Source: Celeribacter neptunius
GTDB taxonomy: Bacteria; Pseudomonadota; Alphaproteobacteria; Rhodobacterales; Rhodobacteraceae
NCBI RefSeq assembly: GCF_900113955.1
Contig: NZ_FORH01000007.1
Coordinates: 62,001 to 126,000 of the forward strand
DNA length: 64,000 nt
Reading direction: 5' to 3'
Part shown: positions 47,970-56,416 of the stretch, piece after piece
Numbering within the stretch: the stretch's first letter is position 1
Layout: every line of letters starts with the position of its first letter
The notes under the pieces: model-generated
The model's input: the letters and a program-made list of their open reading frames with translations, nothing else
The model's database searches: none
Told to the model about the DNA's origin: nothing
Position numbers and translations under genes: made by a program

Positions 47970-49484
47970 ATGTCTTCCAATCTTGTGATCGTCTACCATC
48001 GCCAGCCTTACGAAGAGGTCGAGGTCGACGGCAAAATCGAATATCGCGAAAACAAAAGTCCGAACGGCATCGTGCCGACGCTGAAAAGCTTTTTCGGCCG
48101 CGTCGACAAGGGCGCCTGGATCGCCTGGAAACATGCCGATGATCCGGCGAATCCCGATTTCGAGCGGGTGATCGAGATCGACGACGCCTATGGTAAATAC
48201 ACCGTGTCGCGCCTGCCGCTGACGCCGGAACAGGTGACGAGCTTCTATCACGTGTCCTCGAAAGAGGCGTTCTGGCCGATCCTGCACGGGTTCAAGGAGC
48301 GCTACAATTACGACCCGGTCGACTGGCCGACCTTCCGCGAGGTGAACTGGGCCTTTGCCGAGGCCGCCGCCGCCGAAGCCGCCGAGGGCGCCGTGGTCTG
48401 GGTGCATGACTACAACCTGTGGCTGGTGCCCGGTTATCTGCGCACGCTTCGGCCCGATGTGAAGATCTCCTTCTTCCACCACACGCCGTTTCCGAACGCC
48501 GATATTTTCAACGTGCTGCCCTGGCGCAAGGAGATCCTCGAGAGCCTTCTGGCCTGCGATGTCGTCGGTTTCCACATCCCGCGTTACGTGAACAATTTCG
48601 TCTCGGCGGCGCGCTCGCTGCTCGAGGTCGAGACGCTCAAACGCGAAAAGGTCAAGCCGGAGCTGGCGTCAGAGACCTCGGCGCTCTCGGAGCAGAGCGT
48701 GGTGACCGAGGTTGGTTTTGACGGCCGGACCGTGCGGCTGCAAGCGAGCCCGGTGGGCGTCGATGTCGAGTATATCGAACAGCTTGCCTCCAGTGACAAG
48801 ACGGCGGCCAAGGTCAAGGAGATCAAGCAGGAGATCGGCGACGGTCAGCTGATCCTCTCGGTCGGGCGCACGGACTACACCAAGGGCGGCATCGAACAGC
48901 TCGAAAGTTTTGAGCGGCTCTTGGAGAGCCGTCCCGATCTCAGGGGCAAGGTGCGTTTGATGCATGTCTCGGTGGCGGCCAATTCCAACATGACCGCCTA
49001 TGAGGAGATCCAGCGCGATCTCGAACATCTCGCGGGCAAGATCAATGGCCGCTATGGCTCGTTCGAATGGCAACCGATTGCGCTGATCTCGCGCCCCGTG
49101 CCCTTCGAGGATCTGGTGGCCTATTATCGCGCCGCCGATGTCGCCTGGATCACGCCCTTGGCCGACGGGATGAACCTCGTGTGCAAGGAATACTGCGCTG
49201 CGCGCACCGATGAGGACGGGGTGCTGGTGCTCTCCGAATTCGCGGGGGCCGCGGTCGAGCTGGCCGCCGCCGTGCCCGCCAACCCGTTCTCGCACAAGTC
49301 GATGGACGGGGCGATCCAGTTCGCGCTCGACCTGCCACTGGAAGAGCGGCGCGGTCGGATGATTTCAAATCGCAAGATGGTCAAGCTGCAGGATATCCGC
49401 TTCTGGGCGGAAGATCAGATGCAGGCTTTCGGCGATGAGGTCCTGCCGGCCGATATCGCCGATCTGACCGGGACCGCCGCCTAA
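47970..49484 (+). CDS. ggpS: Glucosylglycerol-phosphate synthase GgpS
   Basis: A 504-aa GT20-family glycosyltransferase that joins ADP-glucose and glycerol-3-phosphate to glucosylglycerol phosphate. The N-terminus (NLVIVYHRQPYEEV, then SPNGIVPTL) matches GgpS more than trehalose-phosphate synthase. GT20 features are present: VWVHDYNLWLVP, FFHHTPFPNADIF, SVGRTDYTKG and the acidic loop TPLADGMNLVCKEY. Only ggpP and gpsA flank it, so no trehalose pathway is implied. Glucosylglycerol is a compatible solute of cyanobacteria and marine bacteria. It overlaps the convergent M23 gene by 4 nt. Confidence 0.88.
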   Translation: MSSNLVIVYHRQPYEEVEVDGKIEYRENKSPNGIVPTLKSFFGRVDKGAWIAWKHADDPANPDFERVIEIDDAYGKYTVSRLPLTPEQVTSFYHVSSKEAFWPILHGFKERYNYDPVDWPTFREVNWAFAEAAAAEAAEGAVVWVHDYNLWLVPGYLRTLRPDVKISFFHHTPFPNADIFNVLPWRKEILESLLACDVVGFHIPRYVNNFVSAARSLLEVETLKREKVKPELASETSALSEQSVVTEVGFDGRTVRLQASPVGVDVEYIEQLASSDKTAAKVKEIKQEIGDGQLILSVGRTDYTKGGIEQLESFERLLESRPDLRGKVRLMHVSVAANSNMTAYEEIQRDLEHLAGKINGRYGSFEWQPIALISRPVPFEDLVAYYRAADVAWITPLADGMNLVCKEYCAARTDEDGVLVLSEFAGAAVELAAAVPANPFSHKSMDGAIQFALDLPLEERRGRMISNRKMVKLQDIRFWAEDQMQAFGDEVLPADIADLTGTAA

Positions 49485-50407
49485 AGCCGGAACACGGCCT
49501 CGGGCAGCCGCAGGATCAGGTTCGGGTCGGGGGAAATCCCGGCCCAGACCGGCCAGAGGCTGTCATGGCCGACGCCGTAGAAATTGCCACCGGTCTGTGC
49601 GAGCAGGCTGGTGATCAGCTGGAAATGCAGATGCGGCGCCCAGCCGCCATTCTCGTGCCAGTCCCCCAGCGGCGCGATGGTCTGACCCGGGGCGATCTCA
49701 TCGCCTTCGGCGACATGCGGCTGACCCAGATGACCGTAGAGCGTCCAGAACGGCAGGCCGTCTTCCGTGGCGTGTCGCAAGATCACCGTATGGCCATAGT
49801 CGAGTGGATCGGCGTTATAGGCGACCCGGTGCACGTACCCGGGCAGCGGCGCGGTGACGGAGGTGCCCGCGGGCGCGAAAATATCGATGCCGAGATGGCG
49901 CGAGCGTGGTTCCGGCCCGGAGGCGTCGCGATATTGATCGGCCATATAGACCCGGCGCTTCTCGCCATAGAGCCCGTAGCCGTAGAGCATCTCCTCGCCT
50001 TCGCGCAGCCCGTCGAACCAGGCATCGAAAGCCCGGTCGGAAAAGGCCGGCATGCGGGGCCGCTCGGAGGGCAGGGCGGTCGCGCGGGTTTCACGCGGGT
50101 CGGGCGACATCACCGGCGCGACCTCTGCATTTTTCAGGTGGCTTTGGATGGCGGCAGAGCCCGGGATCGGCGCATGGCCGCAGGCATGGCGGATCACGGC
50201 GGTGAGAAAGCCGGCGTCCAACTGGTCGAGCCGGGCGATCAATGCCGCCTCGGCCTCTCGACGGATCAGCGGCAAAAGCGCATCTGCCTCTGCCTCGGAA
50301 AGCGGCGCCCGGGCCAGCTCCGCCACAAGTGTCTCATGCAGATCCTCTGCGCCGGTAAGCGCGCCTGCGAGGCTCTTTGCGAGCTCTGTCATCTGTATCG
50401 CATCCAT
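49481..50407 (-). CDS. Cytosolic-looking M23-family peptidase
   Basis: A 308-aa protein whose C-terminal half (residues about 165-290) is an M23 LytM fold with complete zinc motifs: SRHLGIDIFAPAGT (HxxxD), YGHLG and HLHFQ. No signal peptide or membrane segment is visible, unusual for an enzyme of peptidoglycan. The domain resembles the M23 module found between kinase and class III aminotransferase domains in some large fusion proteins, which suggests a non-cell-wall role. The N-terminal 130 residues are helical and unrecognised. The start has no strong ribosome site. Confidence 0.8.
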   Translation of the reverse strand: MDAIQMTELAKSLAGALTGAEDLHETLVAELARAPLSEAEADALLPLIRREAEAALIARLDQLDAGFLTAVIRHACGHAPIPGSAAIQSHLKNAEVAPVMSPDPRETRATALPSERPRMPAFSDRAFDAWFDGLREGEEMLYGYGLYGEKRRVYMADQYRDASGPEPRSRHLGIDIFAPAGTSVTAPLPGYVHRVAYNADPLDYGHTVILRHATEDGLPFWTLYGHLGQPHVAEGDEIAPGQTIAPLGDWHENGGWAPHLHFQLITSLLAQTGGNFYGVGHDSLWPVWAGISPDPNLILRLPEAVFRL

Positions 50408-50446
50408 GGCGGCACCCTGACGGAATGGAACATGAGAGACCAGAGA

Positions 50447-50471
50447 AAAGGCCTCCGATCCGGAGGCCTTT
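50447..50471 (-). terminator. Intrinsic terminator of the CoA-transferase gene
   Basis: An 11-bp perfect stem (AAAGGCCTCCG at 50447-50457, CGGAGGCCTTT at 50461-50471) with a 3-nt loop. On the minus strand it ends in TTTTCTCT, 4 nt after the acetyl-CoA hydrolase/transferase stop. Confidence 0.9.
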
Positions 50472-50474
50472 CGC

Positions 50475-51989
50475 TTATTTCATTGAACCGGTGTCGACAA
50501 AGCGCTGGTGCCAGCTCAACGCTTCGCGCAGATCGTGCGGCGCGTGGCCGCCAAAGGAGCTTTTCTTCGCCCGCTCGTAATAGTCGCGCAGCATGTCGCG
50601 ATACATCGGATGGGCGCAGGTGTTGATGATTTTCTCGGCCTTCTGCTTCGGGTCGAGCCCGCGCAGATCGGCCAGCCCCTGTTCGGTGACGATGACCTGC
50701 ACATCCTGATTGATGTGATCGACATGGCTGGCCATCGGCACGATGGCGGAGATCGCGCCGCCCTTGGCGGTCGACGGCGTCATGAAGATCGACACGAAAG
50801 CGTTGCGGGCAAAATCGCCCGAGCCGCCGATGCCGTTCTGGATGCGCGACCCCATGACATGGGTCGAGTTGACGTTGCCGTAGATGTCGGCCTCGATCAG
50901 ACCGTTCATCGCGACACAGCCCAGGCGACGCACCAGCTCCGGGTGGTTGGAGATTTCCTGCGGTCGCAGGATCAATTTGTCCCGATAGCGATGCGCCTCG
51001 GCATTGAACCTCTCGGCGGCCTCGGGCGAGAGCGAGAACGCGGTGGCCGAGGCCATGCGCAGCTTGCCGGCGTCGAGCATGTCAAGCATGCCGTCCTGAA
51101 TCACCTCGGTGAAGGCGGTCATGTTTTCGAACGGGCTGTCGAGAAGGCCCGCGAGCACGGCATTGGTGACATTGCCAACCCCCGATTGCAGCGGCAGCAG
51201 CTCTTTCGGCATCCGGCCCATTTTCAGCTCATGGCTGAGGAACTCCAACAGATGCCCGGCAATGTCGAGCGCGACCTGATCGGGCTTGGCAAAGGGCGCG
51301 TTGCGGTCCGGCGTATCGGTCTCGACGATGGCGACGATCTTCGAGGGGTCGACCTTGAAATGCGCCTGACCGATGCGGTCGTCGGGTCTGGTCAGCGGAA
51401 TGGCGACACGGTTCGGCGGCAGGGCCGTGCCGTAATAGATGTCATGCATGCCGTTGAGATATTCGCTCTGCCAGGAGTTCAGCTCGAGAATGATCTTGTC
51501 GGCACGCTCCAGCCAGGTCTTGTTGTTGCCGATCGAGGACGAGGGGATGAGATCGCCCTCGGGCGTGATGCCGGAAATCTCGATCACCGCGGTGTCCAAC
51601 TCGCCCAGGAAACCCTGCCAGGCCATCGGCGCCACCTGCGACAGGTGCATGTCGAAATAGCGCATCTCGCCCTTGTTGATCCGCTCGCGGGCGATCGGGT
51701 CGGAATTGTAGGGCAGGCGGAAATCGATGCCGTCGGCCTTGGCCAGGGCGCCGTCGAGCTCCGGGCCGGTGGACGCGCCGGACCAGATCTTGATCCGGAA
51801 GGGATTGCCCTTTTCATGTTCCGCTTCGATCCGGGCGGCGAGCGCCAGCGGCACGGCTTTCGGATAACCGGAGCCGGTGAAGCCGCTCATGCCGACAGTG
51901 GCACCATTGGTGACGAGGGCGGCGGCGTCCTCGGCGGACATGATCTTGGATTGCAGCGAGGCTGGAACAGGGCGGCGTGCGATGGTCAC
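50475..51989 (-). CDS. Acetyl-CoA hydrolase/succinyl-CoA:acetate CoA-transferase
   Basis: A 504-aa class I CoA-transferase (AarC/Ach1 family) that swaps CoA between succinyl-CoA and acetate, or hydrolyses acetyl-CoA. Typical stretches are GMSGFTGSGYPKAVP near residue 35, GVGNVTNAVLAGL, and FTEVIQD near residue 290, where the catalytic glutamate of the family lies. Later HVMGSRIQNGIGGSGDFARN matches the CoA-binding region. The start codon is GTG, preceded by GGAGACC. The gene is monocistronic with its own terminator. Which reaction it favours cannot be told from sequence. Confidence 0.9.
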   Translation of the reverse strand: MTIARRPVPASLQSKIMSAEDAAALVTNGATVGMSGFTGSGYPKAVPLALAARIEAEHEKGNPFRIKIWSGASTGPELDGALAKADGIDFRLPYNSDPIARERINKGEMRYFDMHLSQVAPMAWQGFLGELDTAVIEISGITPEGDLIPSSSIGNNKTWLERADKIILELNSWQSEYLNGMHDIYYGTALPPNRVAIPLTRPDDRIGQAHFKVDPSKIVAIVETDTPDRNAPFAKPDQVALDIAGHLLEFLSHELKMGRMPKELLPLQSGVGNVTNAVLAGLLDSPFENMTAFTEVIQDGMLDMLDAGKLRMASATAFSLSPEAAERFNAEAHRYRDKLILRPQEISNHPELVRRLGCVAMNGLIEADIYGNVNSTHVMGSRIQNGIGGSGDFARNAFVSIFMTPSTAKGGAISAIVPMASHVDHINQDVQVIVTEQGLADLRGLDPKQKAEKIINTCAHPMYRDMLRDYYERAKKSSFGGHAPHDLREALSWHQRFVDTGSMK

Positions 51990-52281
51990 GAGAGGTCTCC
52001 AACTGGTGGAAAGTCATGGATGCGTGTCCGGTGCGGCGCATATATCGGGGAAGAGAGGGGGGATTCGATCCGACCTACTCCTCCCAAAAGCCGCCCGATC
52101 ATCCCGTGCATCTAGACGCCTTCTGAGGGCGCTGCCAGTCAATTTCCGCTGGTCAAATCCGGTATGCGATTGTGCACAGGTTTTTGTAATGGTTTTTGCA
52201 ATTTCAATCTGTGAAGCAGGATTTGCAAACTTCTTTCAAACTCTCTGTGCAAAGCCTGAAATGGGAAAATTTATAAACGAA

Positions 52282-52302
52282 AACAGGCCCAAAGGGCCTG
52301 TT
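52282..52302 (-). terminator. Intrinsic terminator of the 62-aa protein gene
   Basis: A 9-bp perfect stem (AACAGGCCC at 52282-52290, GGGCCTGTT at 52294-52302) with an AAA loop. On the minus strand TTTTCG follows. It lies 24 nt past the stop of the small gene. Confidence 0.88.
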
Positions 52303-52326
52303 CGGGGGTGTTGTGTCGGCCTGGGA

Positions 52327-52515
52327 TCAGGCCAATTGACCGCGTTCCACCCGCAGGAACTGTTTCACGCGGGAGGCATCTTTCGGACCTTTGCGCGCAC
52401 GGTCGATCTGTTCCCAGACGCGGGAGCGCCCGGCGGCGCGATCATGGCTGAGATAATGGACGAGACGACCATTACCTGCGGCGCGGTGGGACGTGTCTAC
52501 GATATTGCGAGTCAT
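52327..52515 (-). CDS. Small basic protein, unknown function
   Basis: A 62-aa, highly basic, soluble protein (LVHYLSHDRAAGRSRVWEQI) with no recognised family. It is a real gene by two signs: an unusually strong ribosome site (AAGGAGGAGGAGAGTT) directly before the ATG, and a perfect terminator just downstream. The strong site suggests high expression. It stands alone between the CoA-transferase promoter and the Tet-type pump. A nucleic-acid or ribosome-associated role is possible from its charge, but this is a guess. Confidence 0.75.
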   Translation of the reverse strand: MTRNIVDTSHRAAGNGRLVHYLSHDRAAGRSRVWEQIDRARKGPKDASRVKQFLRVERGQLA

Positions 52516-52633
52516 AACTCTCCTCCTCCTTGACTGAGCCTAGTATAGCACAAGAGCACGGGGTCGGACCCGATATAGATCAAATTTCCGCAAAGAGCCT
52601 GTATTTGCGCCGTCAGACGGGGGCGGGGCAGGC

Positions 52634-53884
52634 TCAGCTCCGGCCATGAACACGCTGCCAGCACCAGAGGATCAGCCCGCCGATCAGCACGATGATCAGC
52701 GACAGCAGAAACGGTGCACCGGGCTGGTAATGCGGGGTGCCGGGGCGGGAGAAGATCGCGAAAGTCTCGGTCATGATCAGCGGGCTGAGGATCGTGGCAA
52801 GGGCCGCGATGGAGCCGGTGACCCCTTGCAATTCGCCCTGCTGGTCGTCCGGGGTGGCGGTGCTCATCATCGATTGCAGCGCCGGGATCGAAATGGCGGA
52901 AATTCCGGAGAGGATCGTCATGATCCACATCAGCGGCACATTGGCGGTGAAGCCGAAGGCGAGAAACACGATACTGTCCATTGCGATCCCGGCCATGGCG
53001 ACGCGATAGGCGCCGAACCGGCTGACCAGCGGGCCGACCAGCACGGCCTGGGCGATCCCCATGGTGATGCCGAAGGCAAAGAGCGTCAGGCCGATCATCG
53101 CAGTGTCGAAGCCAAAGCGTTCCTCGGTGAAAAACGACCAGACCGCCGGGTAGACGAAATAGGCGAGCTCATAGAGGCCGAAGACCGCCAGGAGCCCGGT
53201 CAGCCCCTTGAGCTGGCCGATGGCGCGAAAGGCGCCGAACGGGTTGGCGCGCGACAGCTGAAAGGGCCGGCGTTTGTCCCGGGCGAGGCTCTCGGGCATG
53301 ACCAGCAGGCCAAAGAGCATATTGGCCCCGGCAATCGCGGCCGCGAGCAGAAAGGGCGCGCGGGTGTCGATCGTGGCGAGAAGCCCGCCGATCTTCGGTC
53401 CGAAGGCAAATCCAAGTCCGAAAGCGGCATGGACATAGCCGAAATTGCGGGCGCGCTCCCCGGGTTTCGAGATATCCGCCATGAAGGCCGCCGCCGTGCC
53501 CGGGGTGGCGGCGGTGATCCCGGCGATCACCCGGCCAATGAGCAGGAGCCAGATCGTCTGCGCCACCGCCATCACCAGATAGTCGAGCATCATCACGAAA
53601 AGCGCGGAGATCAGCACGGGTTTGCGGCCAAAACGGTCGGAGAGATTGCCGACCAGCGGGCCGAACAGGAATTGCATCACCGCGAAACCGGTGGCCAGAA
53701 GCCCGCCCCAGAGCGCCGCATCGGCCAGCGCCTGACCGGTGACTTCGCGGATCAGCGTTGGCATGACCGGAAAGATCAGCCCGATGCCGATGCCGTCGAT
53801 CAGCACCGTGGTGACGATGAAGATGATCGGCAGGCGATGGCGCCGGGGCGCGGGGGCAGACGCGGGAATGGAGGGGATGGACAT
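52634..53884 (-). CDS. MFS drug efflux transporter (Tet(A)-type)
   Basis: A 416-aa major facilitator with 12 predicted membrane helices. Motif A is GNLSDRFGRKPVL between helices 2 and 3, and motif C-like GFAFGPKIGGLL follows in helix 5. The start FIVTTVLIDGIGIGLIFPVMP resembles Tet(A)/TCR proteins. No TetR gene adjoins it, so tetracycline specificity is only suggested. Drug:H+ antiport is the general family role. Confidence 0.87.
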   Translation of the reverse strand: MSIPSIPASAPAPRRHRLPIIFIVTTVLIDGIGIGLIFPVMPTLIREVTGQALADAALWGGLLATGFAVMQFLFGPLVGNLSDRFGRKPVLISALFVMMLDYLVMAVAQTIWLLLIGRVIAGITAATPGTAAAFMADISKPGERARNFGYVHAAFGLGFAFGPKIGGLLATIDTRAPFLLAAAIAGANMLFGLLVMPESLARDKRRPFQLSRANPFGAFRAIGQLKGLTGLLAVFGLYELAYFVYPAVWSFFTEERFGFDTAMIGLTLFAFGITMGIAQAVLVGPLVSRFGAYRVAMAGIAMDSIVFLAFGFTANVPLMWIMTILSGISAISIPALQSMMSTATPDDQQGELQGVTGSIAALATILSPLIMTETFAIFSRPGTPHYQPGAPFLLSLIIVLIGGLILWCWQRVHGRS

Positions 53885-53971
53885 GGGGGTGACCTGAAAA
53901 AGGGGGCGACCTGAAAAGGCGGGATATTTCGAAAAAGACCCCGTCTTTGTGGCCCGCCTTTCGTGATCTGT

Positions 53972-54697
53972 CTATGACAGTTCGCGCAGAGCCCCCTCGA
54001 TGATATCCGCAACCCGGTCGGGCATGGCGAAATACGGTGCATGGCCCGAGGGCAGGGCATGCACATGTCCGGCGGGAAACTCCGCGCTCATCTTGCGCTG
54101 CTCTTCGGGCGGGATCACCCGGTCTGCGTCACAGATGACATAATGGCGCGGCAGGGTTTGCGAGGCTTCGGTGACATGAAGCGGCGTTTCCTGTGGCCGG
54201 ATCGCCTGTGGCCCGAGATGGGTTCTGACATAGTCCGCCACATCGTCCGGGCAATCGTGACAGAGCGCCTCGACGCCCTCTTTCGCTTTGAACAGAAAGG
54301 CGCGGCCATCGTCGGTCCGCTCGATGAGATCCAGCACCGGATGCGCCTCGGCGGTTTTGCGCATATCCGCGAGGCTCATGCCGTCGCGCGGTACATAGGC
54401 GCAAAGATAGACGAGACCCGCGATCTTTTCGGGCGCGTGCTCTGCGGCGGCGGCGATGGAAAACCCGCCGGCGGAATGGCCGATCAGAAGCACCGGGCGG
54501 TTCCCATGCCGGGCGATGTCGTGCAGGATGGCGTCGCGATAGCGTTCCTGCGTCACCTCGGTGTAATCCATCCGGTCCTCGCCATGGGACGGCAGGTCGA
54601 TGGCGCGGGCGTCAATGCCGCGGGCGGCAAGCGCGGCAAGCAGGTCGCGCCAGCACCAGGCGCCATGGCCGGAGCCGTGGATCAAAAAGCACCTCAG
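53972..54697 (-). CDS. Alpha/beta-hydrolase (third of three)
   Basis: About 241 aa from a proposed CTG start at 54697; the alternative is a TTG at 54685, which would truncate the first beta-strand. Catalytic residues are visible: oxyanion loop HGSGHGAWCW, nucleophile GHSAGG, an acidic residue near ICDADRVIP, and His in PSGHAPYF. It resembles the plant-esterase-like EstC/hydroxynitrile-lyase group. The CTG overlaps the previous gene's stop as CTGA, mirroring the GTGA overlap upstream. Substrate unknown. Confidence 0.8.
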   Translation of the reverse strand: MRCFLIHGSGHGAWCWRDLLAALAARGIDARAIDLPSHGEDRMDYTEVTQERYRDAILHDIARHGNRPVLLIGHSAGGFSIAAAAEHAPEKIAGLVYLCAYVPRDGMSLADMRKTAEAHPVLDLIERTDDGRAFLFKAKEGVEALCHDCPDDVADYVRTHLGPQAIRPQETPLHVTEASQTLPRHYVICDADRVIPPEEQRKMSAEFPAGHVHALPSGHAPYFAMPDRVADIIEGALRELS

Positions 54698-55497
54698 GTT
54701 GCGACATGGCCAATCTCCTTGAGAAAATCCCCGATGAGCCGGGCGTAATCCTCTGGCGCGTCGACCGGCGGCAAATGGCCGGACCGGCGCATCAGTTCGA
54801 ATTTCGAGCCGGGGATGACGCCGAGAGTTTCGCGCACCAGATCGGGCGGGGTCGAGCCGTCATAGCCGCCGGCAATGCCCAGGCACGACAGGCGCAGCCC
54901 CGAGCTCGGCGTGTAGAAATCCGTGCCGGCGATGGCGGCGGCGCAGCCGAGATAGCCCTCGAGCGGGGTGTCGGTGATGCTCTGGCCCCAGCGCCTTGCG
55001 GCGTCGCTCTGGCGAAACTTCGGCGCGAACCAGCGTTCCAGAGTGGGGGCCACCATGGCCTCCAGGCCCTTGTCGCGGATCTCGGCGATGCGCTTGTCCC
55101 AAACGGAGCGCGTGCCGATCTTGGCGGCGGTGTTCGACAGCACCAGCGCCCGGATCTGGTCGAGGCGCTTGACCGCCAGCCCCTGGGCGATCAGCCCGCC
55201 GATGGAAATGCCGACAAACACCGCGTCCTTCACCCCGAGATGGTCGAGCAGGCGCTCGGCATCCTTGACCAGCGCCCCCATGGAATAGGGCCCATCGGGC
55301 GCATCCGATTGGCCGTGGCCGCGCAGGTCATAGCGAATGAGCCTGAGTCCCTCGGGCAGATGCGGTACCACATCGTCCCAGAGATGCAGGTTGGTTCCCA
55401 AGGCATGGGCAAAGACCACCGGCGCGCCCCCTGCAGGCCCGCTTTCCGCGACATTGAGGGCGATGTGGCCGAGGTCAATCTTCATGGCTGAAGTCAC
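54694..55497 (-). CDS. Alpha/beta-hydrolase, 3-oxoadipate enol-lactonase-like (second of three)
   Basis: About 267 aa. Core features are FAHALGTNLHLWDDV, RYDLRGHGQSDAP, nucleophile GISIGG and catalytic His in RSGHLPP. The order and wording are closest to PcaD enol-lactonases of the beta-ketoadipate pathway, but no other pca genes are visible, so the substrate is open. A GTG at 55497 is taken as the start because it overlaps the upstream stop as GTGA; an internal ATG at 55485 would lose four residues. Confidence 0.82.
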   Translation of the reverse strand: MTSAMKIDLGHIALNVAESGPAGGAPVVFAHALGTNLHLWDDVVPHLPEGLRLIRYDLRGHGQSDAPDGPYSMGALVKDAERLLDHLGVKDAVFVGISIGGLIAQGLAVKRLDQIRALVLSNTAAKIGTRSVWDKRIAEIRDKGLEAMVAPTLERWFAPKFRQSDAARRWGQSITDTPLEGYLGCAAAIAGTDFYTPSSGLRLSCLGIAGGYDGSTPPDLVRETLGVIPGSKFELMRRSGHLPPVDAPEDYARLIGDFLKEIGHVAT

Positions 55498-56339
55498 GGT
55501 TGGGCCTCGTCGAGCATGTCGATGAAACGGGTGATCACATTGAGACTTTCCGGCTCGTCGAGAAACGGCACATGGCCGCGGTTCCCGACCGTGGCGGCGA
55601 TCATGTCGGGGCGGCGGCGGCACATCTCGGCCATGGTCTCGGCGCTCAGAAGGTTGGAATTCTCGCCTCTGAGGAGCGCCAGCGGCAACCCGTCGAGCGC
55701 ATCGAATAATGGCCAGAGATCCGGCAGGGCGCCGGTGACGCTCTGGGCCTCGATCGCATCGCGCAGCTTCGGATCGTACCGCAACTCGAGGCGCTTTTCG
55801 CCCTCGCTCCAGATCCGGCGGGCATAGGTCAGCCAGTCCTCATGCGAGACATCGGGGAATTGCGCGCCCATGGCTTTTGGCAACCGCAGGGCCGCATCCT
55901 CATAGGAACGATAGGCCGAGGGGCGCCCGAGAAAATCCATGATATGGGCGAGCCCGACGGGATCTATGTCCGGCCCGATGTCGTTCAGCAGCACCCCCGT
56001 CAGCCTGTCCCTGGCGGTGATCGCAAGCGCCATGGCGATCAGCCCGCCACGGGATGTGCCGAGGATCGCGGCCTTCTCGAGACCCAGATGATCGAGCAGG
56101 GCCAGCGCATCGGCGCCTTCCTGCGGGATGGTGTAATTCATGAAATCCGGATCATGATCCGAGGCGCCGCGGCCGCGGCTGTCGAGCCGGATGATCCGGG
56201 CGCGGGCGGCGAAATGCTCCACCACCGGTTCGAAATCATCCATGTTGCGGGTCAGTCCGGCGAGACAGAGGATCGGCCCCCCCGTGCCCTGATCGTCATA
56301 GGCCAGTGTCAGCCCGTCTGCGGTGGTGAATGTGGTCAT
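55494..56339 (-). CDS. Alpha/beta-hydrolase (first of three)
   Basis: A 281-aa hydrolase with oxyanion region CLAGLTRNMDDFEPV, RLDSRGRGASDHDP, nucleophile GTSRGG and catalytic His in NRGHVPFLDEP. The cap domain sits between about residues 130 and 210. It starts a chain of three hydrolase genes joined by 4-nt overlaps, so they are probably co-expressed, perhaps acting on related esters or lactones. Its ATG has only a weak purine-rich site (GGAGAGC). Confidence 0.83.
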   Translation of the reverse strand: MTTFTTADGLTLAYDDQGTGGPILCLAGLTRNMDDFEPVVEHFAARARIIRLDSRGRGASDHDPDFMNYTIPQEGADALALLDHLGLEKAAILGTSRGGLIAMALAITARDRLTGVLLNDIGPDIDPVGLAHIMDFLGRPSAYRSYEDAALRLPKAMGAQFPDVSHEDWLTYARRIWSEGEKRLELRYDPKLRDAIEAQSVTGALPDLWPLFDALDGLPLALLRGENSNLLSAETMAEMCRRRPDMIAATVGNRGHVPFLDEPESLNVITRFIDMLDEAQP

Positions 56340-56416
56340 GGCGCTCTCCTTGCCGCGAGAGTGTCATGTGGGTCTGGCAGAGAAAAGGGCTTTTGCGGCC
56401 TTCGGGTGCGCGGCGC

